A DNA stretch of 40,726 nucleotides from SIG636 sp045604285 (GTDB taxonomy: Bacteria > Bacillota > Clostridia > Oscillospirales > CAG-382), in assembly GCA_045604285.1 (NCBI GenBank), contig JAZUNS010000157.1:1-40726 (forward strand). Direction: 5' to 3'. The notes under the pieces were generated by a model. That model was given only the letters and a program-made list of their open reading frames with translations. It did not search any database and was not told the origin of the DNA. Within the stretch, counting starts at the first letter, position 1. Each line of letters begins with the position of its first letter. Shown piece after piece: positions 33,603-40,726 of the stretch. The position numbers were made by a program, and so were the translations under genes.

Positions 33603-33684
33603 GAATTACTTATCCGTTATGCTGCGGCGGGGGGTATTGCCGCATTACATATTTTAATAAGATTTTGTCGTTAAGACTTTTAAG

Positions 33685-35055
33685 TTATGCTCTCTTCTTA
33701 AGAACAACTACAGCACCTGCAGAGATAACTGCGAGAACTGCGAATGCAGCGATACCGAGGTCGCCGGTGTCGGGCTGGTCGTCTACTACGGGAGCATCAA
33801 CAGAGGATTCTTCAACGGAAGAATCTTCAACGGAAGAATCAACGGAGGAAGGTTCTTCGGAAGAGGGTTCTTCGGAGGAAGGTTCTTCGGAAGAGGGTTC
33901 TTCAGAGGAAGGTTCTTCGGAAGAGGGTTCTTCAGAGGAAGGTTCTTCGGAAGTTTCTTCTACGAAAGGAACGTAAACCTTTATAACGTCACCGTCTTCG
34001 TTGGAAGAAAGTTCGAAGGTGCCGTCGCCAAGTTCCCAAGTAGGAACGTTGATGTCAGCTTCAGAAAGTTCTGCGCCTTCAGCGATGTCAAAATCAGCTT
34101 CGAGAGCTACAGTGCCTTCTGCGAAGGTGGACATGCTTGCGAAGGAAACAGTGATCTGACCTTCCATAACGTCGTTGAGAGCGCCGCCGGTAGCGGTTGC
34201 TGCAGAGTTTGCAACGTAGGTGAGGTTTTCAGAGATAGCGAAAACAACCTTGCCGTTGCCGATGCCGTCGGGAAGAACGATGGAGAGGCTAGCAGTGCCG
34301 TCGCCATTGTCGGTAAGGGTTGCAGTGTAAGTAGGATCAGCTACAACTACTTCTTCTTCAGAAGATTCAGAAGAATCAACTTCAGAAGATTCAGAAGGTT
34401 CTACGTCAGAAGGTTCTTCGGAAGAGGGTTCTTCAGAAGAGGGTTCTTCGGAAGAGGGTTCTTCAGAGGAAGGTTCAGAAGGCTGAGGAGCGGAACCGGG
34501 AGCGTAAGCTTCGATTTCGTCATACTGGCAAACGTACTGGTTAGTCATAAGCATGATGGTGAGAGTGGTGATATCGGTAAGCTCAACATCAACGGAAACG
34601 TCAAAGTACTGATCAACGGGAGCTTCTGCGCCGTAAAGAGGAGCGCCTGCTACAGCAGTCTTGGTAGCTTCGGTGGACATGATGGGGGTGCCGCCATTGA
34701 TAATGAGGGTACCGAAATCACGGTTAGAAGCGATACGAACGCTCTTGAAAACGATGGTGCCGATATCGGTAGCAGCGTCAAATTCAAAAGTATAAGTAAC
34801 GGTCTTAGCAGTGCCAAACCATTCGATGGAAACGCCGTCAACTGCGGAATCGCCGTTGAATTCGTTGGTGCCGTCGCCACGGTAGTTACCGTCGGTTACC
34901 ATAGAGCCGCTGTCTGCCTTGTTAGCGGTAAGGTCTGCAGTTACAGTGTAGGGCTTGTTAGCGAGCAAGTTACCTTCAGCTGCGGAAACGGACATGGTGC
35001 TGAAAGCACAAACAACCATAACAACAGCGAGAAGGGATGCGATAATCTTTCTCAT
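33685..35055 (-). CDS. Wall-anchored surface protein with cohesin-like domain and PSSEE linkers
   Basis: A 456-residue secreted protein. Signal peptide 1-26 (MRKIIASLLAVVMVV... SVSAA), a discoidin/F5-8-like beta domain (28-185), an acidic linker with four SEEPS units (192-237), a cohesin-like domain (238-345; FAISENLTYVANSA, GQITVSFASMS, LEADFDIAEGAEL), a second linker with seven SEEPS units (368-404), and a C-terminal sorting region: QPDTG (427-431), hydrophobic helix, KKRA. QPDTG is a sortase-type variant of LPxTG. The ATG at 35055 has AAGGAG 9 nt upstream; in-frame codons further upstream lie in the structured leader. Cohesin and discoidin calls are by pattern only. It is transcribed alone from 35405-35433. 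Confidence 0.75.
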   Translation of the reverse strand: MRKIIASLLAVVMVVCAFSTMSVSAAEGNLLANKPYTVTADLTANKADSGSMVTDGNYRGDGTNEFNGDSAVDGVSIEWFGTAKTVTYTFEFDAATDIGTIVFKSVRIASNRDFGTLIINGGTPIMSTEATKTAVAGAPLYGAEAPVDQYFDVSVDVELTDITTLTIMLMTNQYVCQYDEIEAYAPGSAPQPSEPSSEEPSSEEPSSEEPSSEEPSDVEPSESSEVDSSESSEEEVVVADPTYTATLTDNGDGTASLSIVLPDGIGNGKVVFAISENLTYVANSAATATGGALNDVMEGQITVSFASMSTFAEGTVALEADFDIAEGAELSEADINVPTWELGDGTFELSSNEDGDVIKVYVPFVEETSEEPSSEEPSSEEPSSEEPSSEEPSSEEPSSEEPSSVDSSVEDSSVEESSVDAPVVDDQPDTGDLGIAAFAVLAVISAGAVVVLKKRA

Positions 35056-35400
35056 TTGTGTTTTTTCTCCTTGATTAAAAATTTTGTTTTTTGCTTTGAT
35101 AAACGAGTTTTGATGCGTAGGTTTTGTTTTAATTGCGTAACCCCCTCCTTTTTGCCCTGAGAAGACGCAACGGTGCGTAAGCAAAACCACACCGAAAGCC
35201 CAAACAGAGCTGCATAACCGGACTGGCCGAAGGGCAAGCCCTTACAGCCAACCACCATTATACCTGGTGCAAAGCACAGCCGATGCAGAAGCACCTGCCG
35301 TGAATTACAGGGTTAGCAAAGCAACTGCGCCCGCCACCCCAATAGCAACGGCGAGGCAGAGCAGCTGCCCCCACGCAAAAGATTGTTACCCTATAATCAC
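35056..35400 (-). ncRNA. Long structured leader (candidate cis-regulatory RNA)
   Basis: This gene-free stretch of about 340 nt lies between a consensus promoter and the surface-protein ATG. Read on the minus strand it is G+C-rich and folds by eye into several helices: GGCAG/CTGCC (about 35355-35369), GGTGC/GCACC (about 35266-35295), a nested hairpin TGGCTG/CGGCCA with inner AAGGG/CCCTT (35250-35224), CGGTGTG/CGCACCG (35194-35171), and TTGCGT/ACGCAA (35170-35133) that encloses AAAAAGGAGGGGG (35153-35141). An A/U-rich single-stranded tail leads to the ribosome binding site. I do not recognise a known riboswitch class. Frames inside lack ribosome binding sites. Confidence 0.5.
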
Positions 35401-35404
35401 CTAT

Positions 35405-35433
35405 ATTATATAGTCGTGTTTGCAATTTGTCAA
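35405..35433 (-). promoter_or_regulatory. Perfect-consensus promoter of the surface-protein gene
   Basis: On the minus strand: TTGACA (35433-35428), exactly 17 nt, TATAAT (35410-35405). Transcription should start near 35398, about 343 nt before the start codon. Confidence 0.85.
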
Positions 35434-35522
35434 TACTTTTTTTAAAATATTTTCGTGTCAATAATATCCTTTAGTGACAATCGCAGGGGAATTTATAATG
35501 TGGGATAGACGCATATTTTATG

Positions 35523-35551
35523 TTGATTTGCAAGGATAAATATGGTATAAT
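35523..35551 (+). promoter_or_regulatory. Promoter of the radical SAM-pepF operon
   Basis: TTGATT (35523-35528), 17-nt spacer, TATAAT (35546-35551) with upstream TG (extended -10). The predicted start near 35558 excludes the in-frame TTG at 35558 as a start codon. The 35434-35522 spacer between the two divergent promoters shows nothing else. Confidence 0.8.
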
Positions 35552-35578
35552 AATAATTTGAAAGGTAGGTGGCTTGCT

Positions 35579-36460
35579 GTGGTACGCTGTGACATTTGCC
35601 CCAGAGATTGCAAAATTGACAGAGCCGCAGCCAAAGGCTTTTGCGGTGAGGGTAACAGCGTGCGAATAGCCCGTGCTGCGCCACACAAATGGGAAGAGCC
35701 TTGTATTTCGGGCACTATGGGCAGTGGCACAGTATTTTTCAGCGGTTGCAATCTGCGGTGCGTGTTTTGCCAAAACAGAACGATATCCCGCAGTGGCACG
35801 GGCAAAGAAGTCAGTGTGGAACAGCTTGCAACGATTTTTTTGCGTTTGCAGGCAGAGGGTATGCACAACGTTAACCTTGTTACCCCTACCCACTTTACCG
35901 TGCAGATAAAGGAAGCCCTGACCCGTGCTAAAGCCATGGGGCTTTATATACCCGTTGTTTGGAACAGCAGCGGCTATGAAAAAGCCGAAATAATACGAAG
36001 CCTTGCGGGGTACGTTGACGTATACATGCCCGATTTTAAATACGTAAGCGGTGGGTTAAGCAAAAAGTATTCTGCCGCAGAGGACTATTTTTCCGTTGCC
36101 AAGGCCGCCCTTGACGAGATGGTTTTGCAAAAGGGCAACGCCGTGTTTAAGGACGGGCTGCTTACAAAGGGCGTATTGGTACGGCACCTTGTTTTGCCGG
36201 GCTGTGTTGAAGACAGCAAGGCGGTGCTTAGGTTTTTGCACAGAAGATACGGAGAAGCGATATACATAAGCATAATGAAGCAATATACTCCGCCGAAGCA
36301 GGAGATGCCCGATGAGTTGGGCAGGCCCCTGTACGACGAGGAATATAACGAAGTTACCCGATATGCAGAAAAGCTTGGCATAACCAAAGGTTTTTTGCAG
36401 GAGGGTAACCCCGCCCTTGAAAGCTTTATACCCGAATTTGACTTGAGTGGAGTGGAATAA
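35579..36460 (+). CDS. PflX-like radical SAM protein
   Basis: A 293-residue radical SAM protein resembling PflX (COG1313), an uncharacterised relative of pyruvate formate-lyase activase. The N-terminus carries an extra cysteine cluster (CDICPRDC, Cys4, Cys7, Cys11, and Cys22), then the radical SAM 4Fe-4S motif SGCNLRCVFCQN (Cys57, Cys61, Cys64), then a TIM-barrel-like core with NVNLVTPTHF and VWNSSGYE. It likely uses SAM-derived radicals to modify a protein or RNA, but the target is unknown; no glycyl radical enzyme lies nearby. Start: GTG at 35579, AGGTAGGTGG upstream (35562-35571). First gene of its operon; it overlaps nothing and precedes the dipeptidase by 1 nt. Confidence 0.8.
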   Translation: MVRCDICPRDCKIDRAAAKGFCGEGNSVRIARAAPHKWEEPCISGTMGSGTVFFSGCNLRCVFCQNRTISRSGTGKEVSVEQLATIFLRLQAEGMHNVNLVTPTHFTVQIKEALTRAKAMGLYIPVVWNSSGYEKAEIIRSLAGYVDVYMPDFKYVSGGLSKKYSAAEDYFSVAKAALDEMVLQKGNAVFKDGLLTKGVLVRHLVLPGCVEDSKAVLRFLHRRYGEAIYISIMKQYTPPKQEMPDELGRPLYDEEYNEVTRYAEKLGITKGFLQEGNPALESFIPEFDLSGVE

Positions 36461-36461
36461 T

Positions 36462-37016
36462 TTGACAGACAAAGAAGCCCTGGTAAGGGTGAAGGATTAT
36501 ATACCCGATATTTACGTGGATTTGCCGTACAGCAAGCCGGATAATTTTACGGGCAAGCAGTTATACACCTTTAAGGACGCTTATCTGCGCTATGGGACCA
36601 CGCTTAAGCTTAAAGCCGCCCAGGATTATTTGCGGCCCTACGGCTACAGCCTTTTGATACTTGACGCCTACAGACCCGCAGCCGCCCAGTTTATTATGTG
36701 GGAGGCTATGCCCGACGATGATTTTGTTGCCGACCCGAGGCGTGGATATTCCAAGCACACAAGGGGCAGCACCGTGGACGTTACGCTGGTTACGTTGGAC
36801 GGTAAAAGCGTGGAGATGCCCTCCCCTTTTGACGATTTTAGCGGCGGAGCTAAGCGAGAGTACGACAAAATATCGGCGGAAGCGAGAAAAAACATTTTGC
36901 TTTTGGAAGCCGCAATGGAGCACGGTGGCTTTTGGGGATACGTTAACGAGTGGTGGCATTTTAACGACCACGATATTTACCCCGTGCTTGAAGAACCCGA
37001 TTTTGAGCTTGAATAG
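36462..37016 (+). CDS. VanX/DdpX-type D-Ala-D-Ala dipeptidase
   Basis: A 184-residue M15D zinc peptidase. Zinc ligands follow the VanX pattern: SKHTRGSTVD (His99, Asp106) and EWWHF (His166), with catalytic Glu163; the substrate Arg of DAYRP is Arg71. It hydrolyses D-alanyl-D-alanine. No vanH, vanA/B or vanRS genes are near, so a role in cell-wall turnover or D-Ala-D-Ala recycling (DdpX-like) is more likely than glycopeptide resistance. Start: TTG at 36462 with GGAG 9 nt upstream; a GTG at 36447 lies before that site. Confidence 0.85.
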   Translation: MTDKEALVRVKDYIPDIYVDLPYSKPDNFTGKQLYTFKDAYLRYGTTLKLKAAQDYLRPYGYSLLILDAYRPAAAQFIMWEAMPDDDFVADPRRGYSKHTRGSTVDVTLVTLDGKSVEMPSPFDDFSGGAKREYDKISAEARKNILLLEAAMEHGGFWGYVNEWWHFNDHDIYPVLEEPDFELE

Positions 37017-37030
37017 GGGGCGAGCCATTG

Positions 37031-37207
37031 ATGGAAAACAAATGCGTTAGCTGTGAGTATTTCGACTACGATGACGAAACGGACACGGAAGGCTGCATGA
37101 GAGGCCTTGACGAGGACGATATGCTGAGATTTTTGACCGGTAACACGGGGGCGTGTCCCTATTATAAATATTACGATGAGTACAAAACTGTAAGAAAACA
37201 AAACTGA
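37031..37207 (+). CDS. DUF6472-like small cysteine protein
   Basis: A 58-residue acidic protein, too short for many gene finders. CVSCEYFDYDDETDTEGC has two cysteine pairs spaced as in small zinc or iron-binding proteins; then DEDDMLRFLTGNTGACPYYKY and a basic end KTVRKQN. It fits the DUF6472-like Clostridia family in my memory. AGGGGG lies upstream of the ATG. It sits between the dipeptidase (14 nt) and the aminotransferase (16 nt), so it is co-transcribed. Function unknown; the four cysteines suggest metal binding. Confidence 0.7.
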   Translation: MENKCVSCEYFDYDDETDTEGCMRGLDEDDMLRFLTGNTGACPYYKYYDEYKTVRKQN

Positions 37208-37223
37208 AAGGCGGTTTTTTATT

Positions 37224-38408
37224 ATGATAAACGAAAGAATGGAGCAATTGGGAAAAGTTCGCTCTGTTATAAGAGAGCTGTTTGAATACGGCAAGAAGCG
37301 CAAGGCAGAGATTGGCGAGGACAAGGTGTTTGACTTTAGCTTGGGTAACCCTTCGGTACCTGCGCCCGATTGCGTAAACGAGACCATACGTGCTCTTACC
37401 GAGGAGATGAGCAGCCTGCAGCTTCACGGCTATTCCTCTGCCCAGGGTGATGCGGGCGTACGCAAGGCTATTGCCGAGTATCTTAATGAGCAGCACGGCG
37501 AAAGCTTTACGGCAGACAGCATTTATATGACGGTTGGCGCCGCCGCAAGCCTTACCATTTGTCTTAACGCTTTGGTATGCGAGGGTGACGAGGTTATCTC
37601 CTTTGCGCCCTTCTTCCCCGAATACAGAGTTTTTGCAGAAAGCGCAGGCGCAAGATTTATTGCGCTGCCCCCCACAGAGGATTTCCAGATAGACGGTGAT
37701 GCCGTAAAGGCAGCCATTACCAAAAACACCAAGGCTATAATAGTTAACAGCCCCAACAACCCCTCCGGCGTGGTACTGACCGAAGAAAGCGTTAATACAC
37801 TTTGCAAAGTTTTGAAGGAAAAGAGCGCAGAGTACGGCCATCCCATTTATCTTATAACCGACGAGCCTTACAGAGAGCTTGTTTACGATGGCGTTAAGGT
37901 TCCCTTTGTAACCAAGTATTACGATAATTGCCTTGTATGCTATTCCTTCAGCAAATCCCTTTCTATCCCCGGCGAACGTATCGGATACATTGCCGTATCG
38001 CCTCGCATGGACAGAGAAAGAGACGTTTATGCCGCAGTTTGCGGTGCGGGCAGAGCCTTGGGCTACGTTTGCGCCCCTTGTATGTTCCAGTACGTTGCGG
38101 CACGTTGTCTTGGCAAAACGGCAGACGTTTCCGTTTACAAGCACAACAGAGATCTTTTGTACGGCGCTTTGTGCTCTTACGGTTATACCTGCGTTAAGCC
38201 CGACGGTGCTTTTTACCTGTTTTTGAAAACCCCTGAGGCTGATGCTTCTGCTTTTTGCGAAAAAGCAAAGGCCAAGGAGCTTTTGGTGGTGCCTTCCGAT
38301 TCCTTCGAATGCCCCGGCTACGTTAGGATATCCTACTGCGTATCCACAAAGCAAATAGAAAACGCATTGCCTGCATTTAAGGCGCTGGCTGAGGAATACG
38401 GTTTATAA
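37224..38408 (+). CDS. PLP-dependent class I/II aminotransferase
   Basis: A 394-residue fold-type I aminotransferase. N-terminal DFSLGNPSVPAP, VGAAASLTICLNAL (cofactor-phosphate cup), NSPNNPSGVVL with the substrate-carboxylate Asn, TDEPYRELVY with the pyridine-N Asp, SFSKSLSIPGERIGY with the PLP lysine Lys244, and a late RISYC arginine. Family resemblance is to aspartate/aromatic-type enzymes; the amino donor cannot be fixed from sequence. An upstream GAAAGGCGG site supports the ATG. It lies between the DUF6472-like gene and pepF. Confidence 0.9.
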   Translation: MINERMEQLGKVRSVIRELFEYGKKRKAEIGEDKVFDFSLGNPSVPAPDCVNETIRALTEEMSSLQLHGYSSAQGDAGVRKAIAEYLNEQHGESFTADSIYMTVGAAASLTICLNALVCEGDEVISFAPFFPEYRVFAESAGARFIALPPTEDFQIDGDAVKAAITKNTKAIIVNSPNNPSGVVLTEESVNTLCKVLKEKSAEYGHPIYLITDEPYRELVYDGVKVPFVTKYYDNCLVCYSFSKSLSIPGERIGYIAVSPRMDRERDVYAAVCGAGRALGYVCAPCMFQYVAARCLGKTADVSVYKHNRDLLYGALCSYGYTCVKPDGAFYLFLKTPEADASAFCEKAKAKELLVVPSDSFECPGYVRISYCVSTKQIENALPAFKALAEEYGL

Positions 38409-38422
38409 TTAAGGAGTAATTT

Positions 38423-40207
38423 ATGAAAGCAAGAAACGAAATGAACCCCCTGTATACGTGGGACCTTTCGCACATATTTAAAGACGACGGTGAATGGGAA
38501 AAGGCTTGCGAAGATGCGCTTGCTGCCATTGAAGCCGTACCCGCCGTTCAAGGTACCCTAGGTGACAGTGCAGAAGCACTTAAAAAGGGCATGGAGCTTA
38601 TGTGCAACGCCGAGGAAAAGGTTATGCTTTGCTACCTTTACCCCATGCTTAAAAAATCCACCGACGCAGGTGACCCCAATTTTCAAGCAATGGAAGCCAA
38701 GGCGATGGGGCTTATCGTTAAGCTTCAATCGGTTGCCGCTTTTTTAAGCCCGGAAATAGTTGCCATACCGGAGGAAAAATTTGAAGAGCTTGTTAAAAGC
38801 CCCCTGCTTAAGGACGAGCTGTTTGCGCTGAGAAAAATAGTTAAAGCCAAGGAGCATACCCTTTCAGCCGATAAGGAGCTTATGCTGGCAAAGCTTACCG
38901 ACGCCGCACAAACACCCGATAACGCTTTTTCGATGCTGAACAACGTTGACCTTTGCTTCCCTACCATTAAGGACGAAAAGGGCGAGGATGCACAGCTTAC
39001 CAACGGTAATTTCGGCGTTTACAGGGAAAGCCGTGACCGCAAGGTAAGAGAGGCTGCTTTTGAAGAATACTTTGGCACCTTTAAGAAGTTTGAAAATACC
39101 ATTGCCGAGCTTTACAGCGGAAACGTTAAGCTGGATTGTTATTTTGCCGATATAAGAGGCTATTCCGGCGCAAGAGAGTCGGCGCTGTTTAACAACGACG
39201 TTGACGAGAGCGTTTATGACAGTCTTATAGAGGCTGTACACGACAGCCTGCCCTATATGAAGAATTATCTGGCGCTTCGTAAAAAGGCATTGGGGCTTGA
39301 TAAAATTGATATGTTTGACCTTTACGTTCCCATGGTTGAGGACGTTGAGTTTGATATGCCCTACGACAAAGGCGTTGCCTTGGTAAAGGAAGCCCTTAAG
39401 CCCCTTGGCGAGGAATACGCAAAGCTTTTGGACAAGGCGTTTAACGATAAGTGGATAGACGTTTACGAAAACAAGGGCAAGCGCAGCGGCGCTTTCTCCT
39501 GCGGGGTACACGGCGTTCACCCTTACGTGCTTCTTAATTACACGGATACTTTAGACGATGCTTTTACCCTTGCCCACGAGCTGGGACACGCAATGCACTC
39601 CTACAAATCCTCTGAAGCTCAAAGCTTTTTGAACCACAATTACAGCATTATGGTGGCAGAGGTTGCCTCTACGGTAAACGAGGTGCTTTTAACGCTGCAC
39701 TTGTTAAAGACGGAAACCGACCCCAAGAGGCGTGCATACGTGCTTAACCATTTTCTTGAAAGCTTCCGCACCACCCTTTACCGCCAGACCCTATTTGCAG
39801 AGTTTGAGCGTGAAACCCACAAGATGTGCGAAAACGGCGAGGCGCTTACGGCACAAAGCCTTTGCGAGCTTTATAAGGGCTTGATCTCTACCTACTACGA
39901 GGGTGCGGAGATCAACGACATTATGGCTAACGAGTGGTCTTACGTTCCCCATTTTTATACCGCATTTTACGTTTATCAATATGCAACCGGCTTTTCCAGC
40001 GCAGTTGCCATAGCAAAGAACATCCTTGAAACCGGCGACGCTACCGGATATTTGAAGTTCCTTACCCTTGGCGGCAGCGATTATCCCATTGAAGAGCTTA
40101 AGGTTGCGGGCGTTGACCTGACAAAGCCGGAAACCGTAAAGAATGCCCTTAGTCTTTTCGGCAAAACCGTTGACGAGCTGGCAGAGCTTTTGGAAACCTT
40201 AAAGTAA
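38423..40207 (+). CDS. pepF: Oligoendopeptidase F (M3B)
   Basis: A 594-residue zinc peptidase of normal PepF length. The zinc motif HELGHAMHSY (HExxH at residues 385-389) is followed by the third-ligand region MVAEVASTVNE. The N-terminal M3 helical domain and the late YVYQYATGFSSAVAIAKNIL block are family-typical. It cuts oligopeptides of about 7-17 residues in the cytoplasm, feeding peptide use. AAGGAG precedes the ATG; 14 nt after the aminotransferase stop. Last gene of the operon. Confidence 0.95.
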   Translation: MKARNEMNPLYTWDLSHIFKDDGEWEKACEDALAAIEAVPAVQGTLGDSAEALKKGMELMCNAEEKVMLCYLYPMLKKSTDAGDPNFQAMEAKAMGLIVKLQSVAAFLSPEIVAIPEEKFEELVKSPLLKDELFALRKIVKAKEHTLSADKELMLAKLTDAAQTPDNAFSMLNNVDLCFPTIKDEKGEDAQLTNGNFGVYRESRDRKVREAAFEEYFGTFKKFENTIAELYSGNVKLDCYFADIRGYSGARESALFNNDVDESVYDSLIEAVHDSLPYMKNYLALRKKALGLDKIDMFDLYVPMVEDVEFDMPYDKGVALVKEALKPLGEEYAKLLDKAFNDKWIDVYENKGKRSGAFSCGVHGVHPYVLLNYTDTLDDAFTLAHELGHAMHSYKSSEAQSFLNHNYSIMVAEVASTVNEVLLTLHLLKTETDPKRRAYVLNHFLESFRTTLYRQTLFAEFERETHKMCENGEALTAQSLCELYKGLISTYYEGAEINDIMANEWSYVPHFYTAFYVYQYATGFSSAVAIAKNILETGDATGYLKFLTLGGSDYPIEELKVAGVDLTKPETVKNALSLFGKTVDELAELLETLK

Positions 40208-40232
40208 AATCAGAACGCTATTTAAAACAAAT

Positions 40233-40271
40233 AAGCTTGTGATTAGAACAAAATTTTCTAATCACAAGCTT
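40233..40271. terminator. Bidirectional terminator between pepF and the dockerin gene
   Basis: A perfect 15-bp stem AAGCTTGTGATTAGA (40233-40247) / TCTAATCACAAGCTT (40257-40271), 9-nt loop, then a T-rich run. It serves the convergent pepF and dockerin genes. Confidence 0.85.
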
Positions 40272-40289
40272 TTAAATTTTTAAGAGGAT

Positions 40290-40726
40290 TTATTTGTTAT
40301 ATACGAAAGGGCCGATTATGGAAGCGTCGTACTTAAGAATTAAGGAAGCGTCAAGGCTGGTAACGGAGCCGTCAAAATTAACGTCGCCAGCAAGCAGAGC
40401 GTCCTCGCTGAAATCCATCATGTAAGCGTCATAGCGGAGTATCCAAGCTGCGTCAAGGTTATCCGTAGAGCCGTCAAGGTTTACGTCGCCTATAAGATAA
40501 AATACGCAAGTAGCGGTAAGGTCGGAGGTTACTTTGTCACCGGAGGCTTCGTCAAAGCCGAAGGACTTTAAGCCGTAGCCTGCATCACAGGCATAATCGG
40601 GAAGCTCGATATCGCTTAAAGCGGTGCCGGCGGCAACCTTAATCTCGGTATCGCCAACTATAGAGCCGCCTTCGCCGGCCGTGAAGGTTACGGTGTAATA
40701 CTGAACAACGGACTTGTTAACGTCAC
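40290..40726 (-). CDS. Dockerin type I domain protein, C-terminal part (runs off window)
   Basis: The minus-strand frame is open to the window edge; only the last 145 residues are seen. They contain a beta-rich repeat (VTFTAGEGGSIVGDTEIKVA) like InlB-type bacterial repeats, then a type I dockerin: GDVNLDGSTDNLDAAWILR and GDVNFDGSVTSLDASLILK, two calcium-binding loops of the D-x-N-x-D-G kind, each with its helix, ending ASIIGPFVYNK. Dockerins bind cohesins and plug enzymes or surface proteins into complexes. A cohesin-like domain is encoded at 33685-35055. The catalytic or binding part lies outside the window. Confidence 0.88.
   Translation of the reverse strand, partial: DVNKSVVQYYTVTFTAGEGGSIVGDTEIKVAAGTALSDIELPDYACDAGYGLKSFGFDEASGDKVTSDLTATCVFYLIGDVNLDGSTDNLDAAWILRYDAYMMDFSEDALLAGDVNFDGSVTSLDASLILKYDASIIGPFVYNK

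Noticed and set aside
33836..33950. Regular repeats that look like a CRISPR array.
   Set aside because: The 15-nt units are contiguous, in frame and encode PSSEE linkers; there are no spacers.
35056..35461. Minus-strand frames within the leader as protein genes.
   Set aside because: They lack ribosome binding sites, overlap the promoter or the helices, and have unlikely composition (Cys, Trp and Gly clusters).
36462..37016. Vancomycin resistance cassette.
   Set aside because: Only a VanX-type dipeptidase is present, without vanH, a VanA/B ligase or vanRS.

Overview
The window reads as a chromosomal segment of a Gram-positive, endospore-lineage Clostridia bacterium, most likely a gut Oscillospirales/Ruminococcaceae-type organism. 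Evidence: the dgt-dnaG-rpoD block, the yicC-remA-gmk-rpoZ-priA-def-fmt-rsmB-rlmN-stp-pknB-rsgA gene order, IreB, a SPOCS/LysM sporulation-type protein, DUF5685- and DUF6472-like proteins, surface proteins with Ser-Glu-Pro linkers, a dockerin protein, and sigma-A-type promoters with purine-rich ribosome binding sites. No rRNA, tRNA, CRISPR array, insertion sequence or prophage was recognised.

Layout. (1) 1-2955 (+): an accessory stretch with a 5'-truncated four-helix-bundle protein, a broken gene remnant, an unknown protein, a beta-lactamase-fold serine hydrolase, a YgjV-like membrane protein and a lipoprotein. (2) 2956-3280: a convergent intergenic region made of terminator hairpins and a dispersed repeat whose second copy lies at 31494-31580. 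(3) 3281-7697 (-): hflX, a Ser/Glu-repeat lipoprotein, a PlsC-like acyltransferase with a zinc ribbon, and a GltS-type symporter. (4) 7764-7964 (-): rpmE with its own promoter and terminator. (5) 8066-21268 (-): fourteen tightly packed genes from one strong promoter (21302-21331): yicC, remA, gmk, rpoZ, priA, def, fmt, a YugP-type peptidase, rsmB, rlmN, a PP2C phosphatase, a PASTA kinase, rsgA, pssA. (6) 21337-26382 (-): dgt, dnaG, rpoD, a J-domain protein and a membrane protein. (7) 26573-31459 (+): a DUF5685-like protein, pheS, pheT, ireB and a small unknown protein. (8) 31590-31835 (-): two very small genes divergent from a SPOCS/LysM gene (31955-33490, +). (9) 33685-35055 (-): an anchored surface protein with a cohesin-like domain behind a roughly 340-nt structured leader driven by a consensus promoter. 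(10) 35579-40207 (+): radical SAM protein, VanX-type dipeptidase, DUF6472-like protein, aminotransferase, oligoendopeptidase F. (11) 40290-40726 (-): the C-terminus of a dockerin protein that runs off the window.

How it fits together. Most of the window is housekeeping: replication (dnaG, priA), transcription (rpoD, rpoZ), translation start and ribosome assembly (def, fmt, rsmB, rlmN, rsgA, hflX, rpmE), tRNA charging (pheST), nucleotide and lipid metabolism (gmk, dgt, pssA). The kinase, phosphatase and IreB make a complete candidate cell-envelope signalling set. The features most worth follow-up are the structured leader at 35056-35400, the terminator-linked repeat family, the tiny genes beside the SPOCS gene, and the cohesin-like/dockerin pair.
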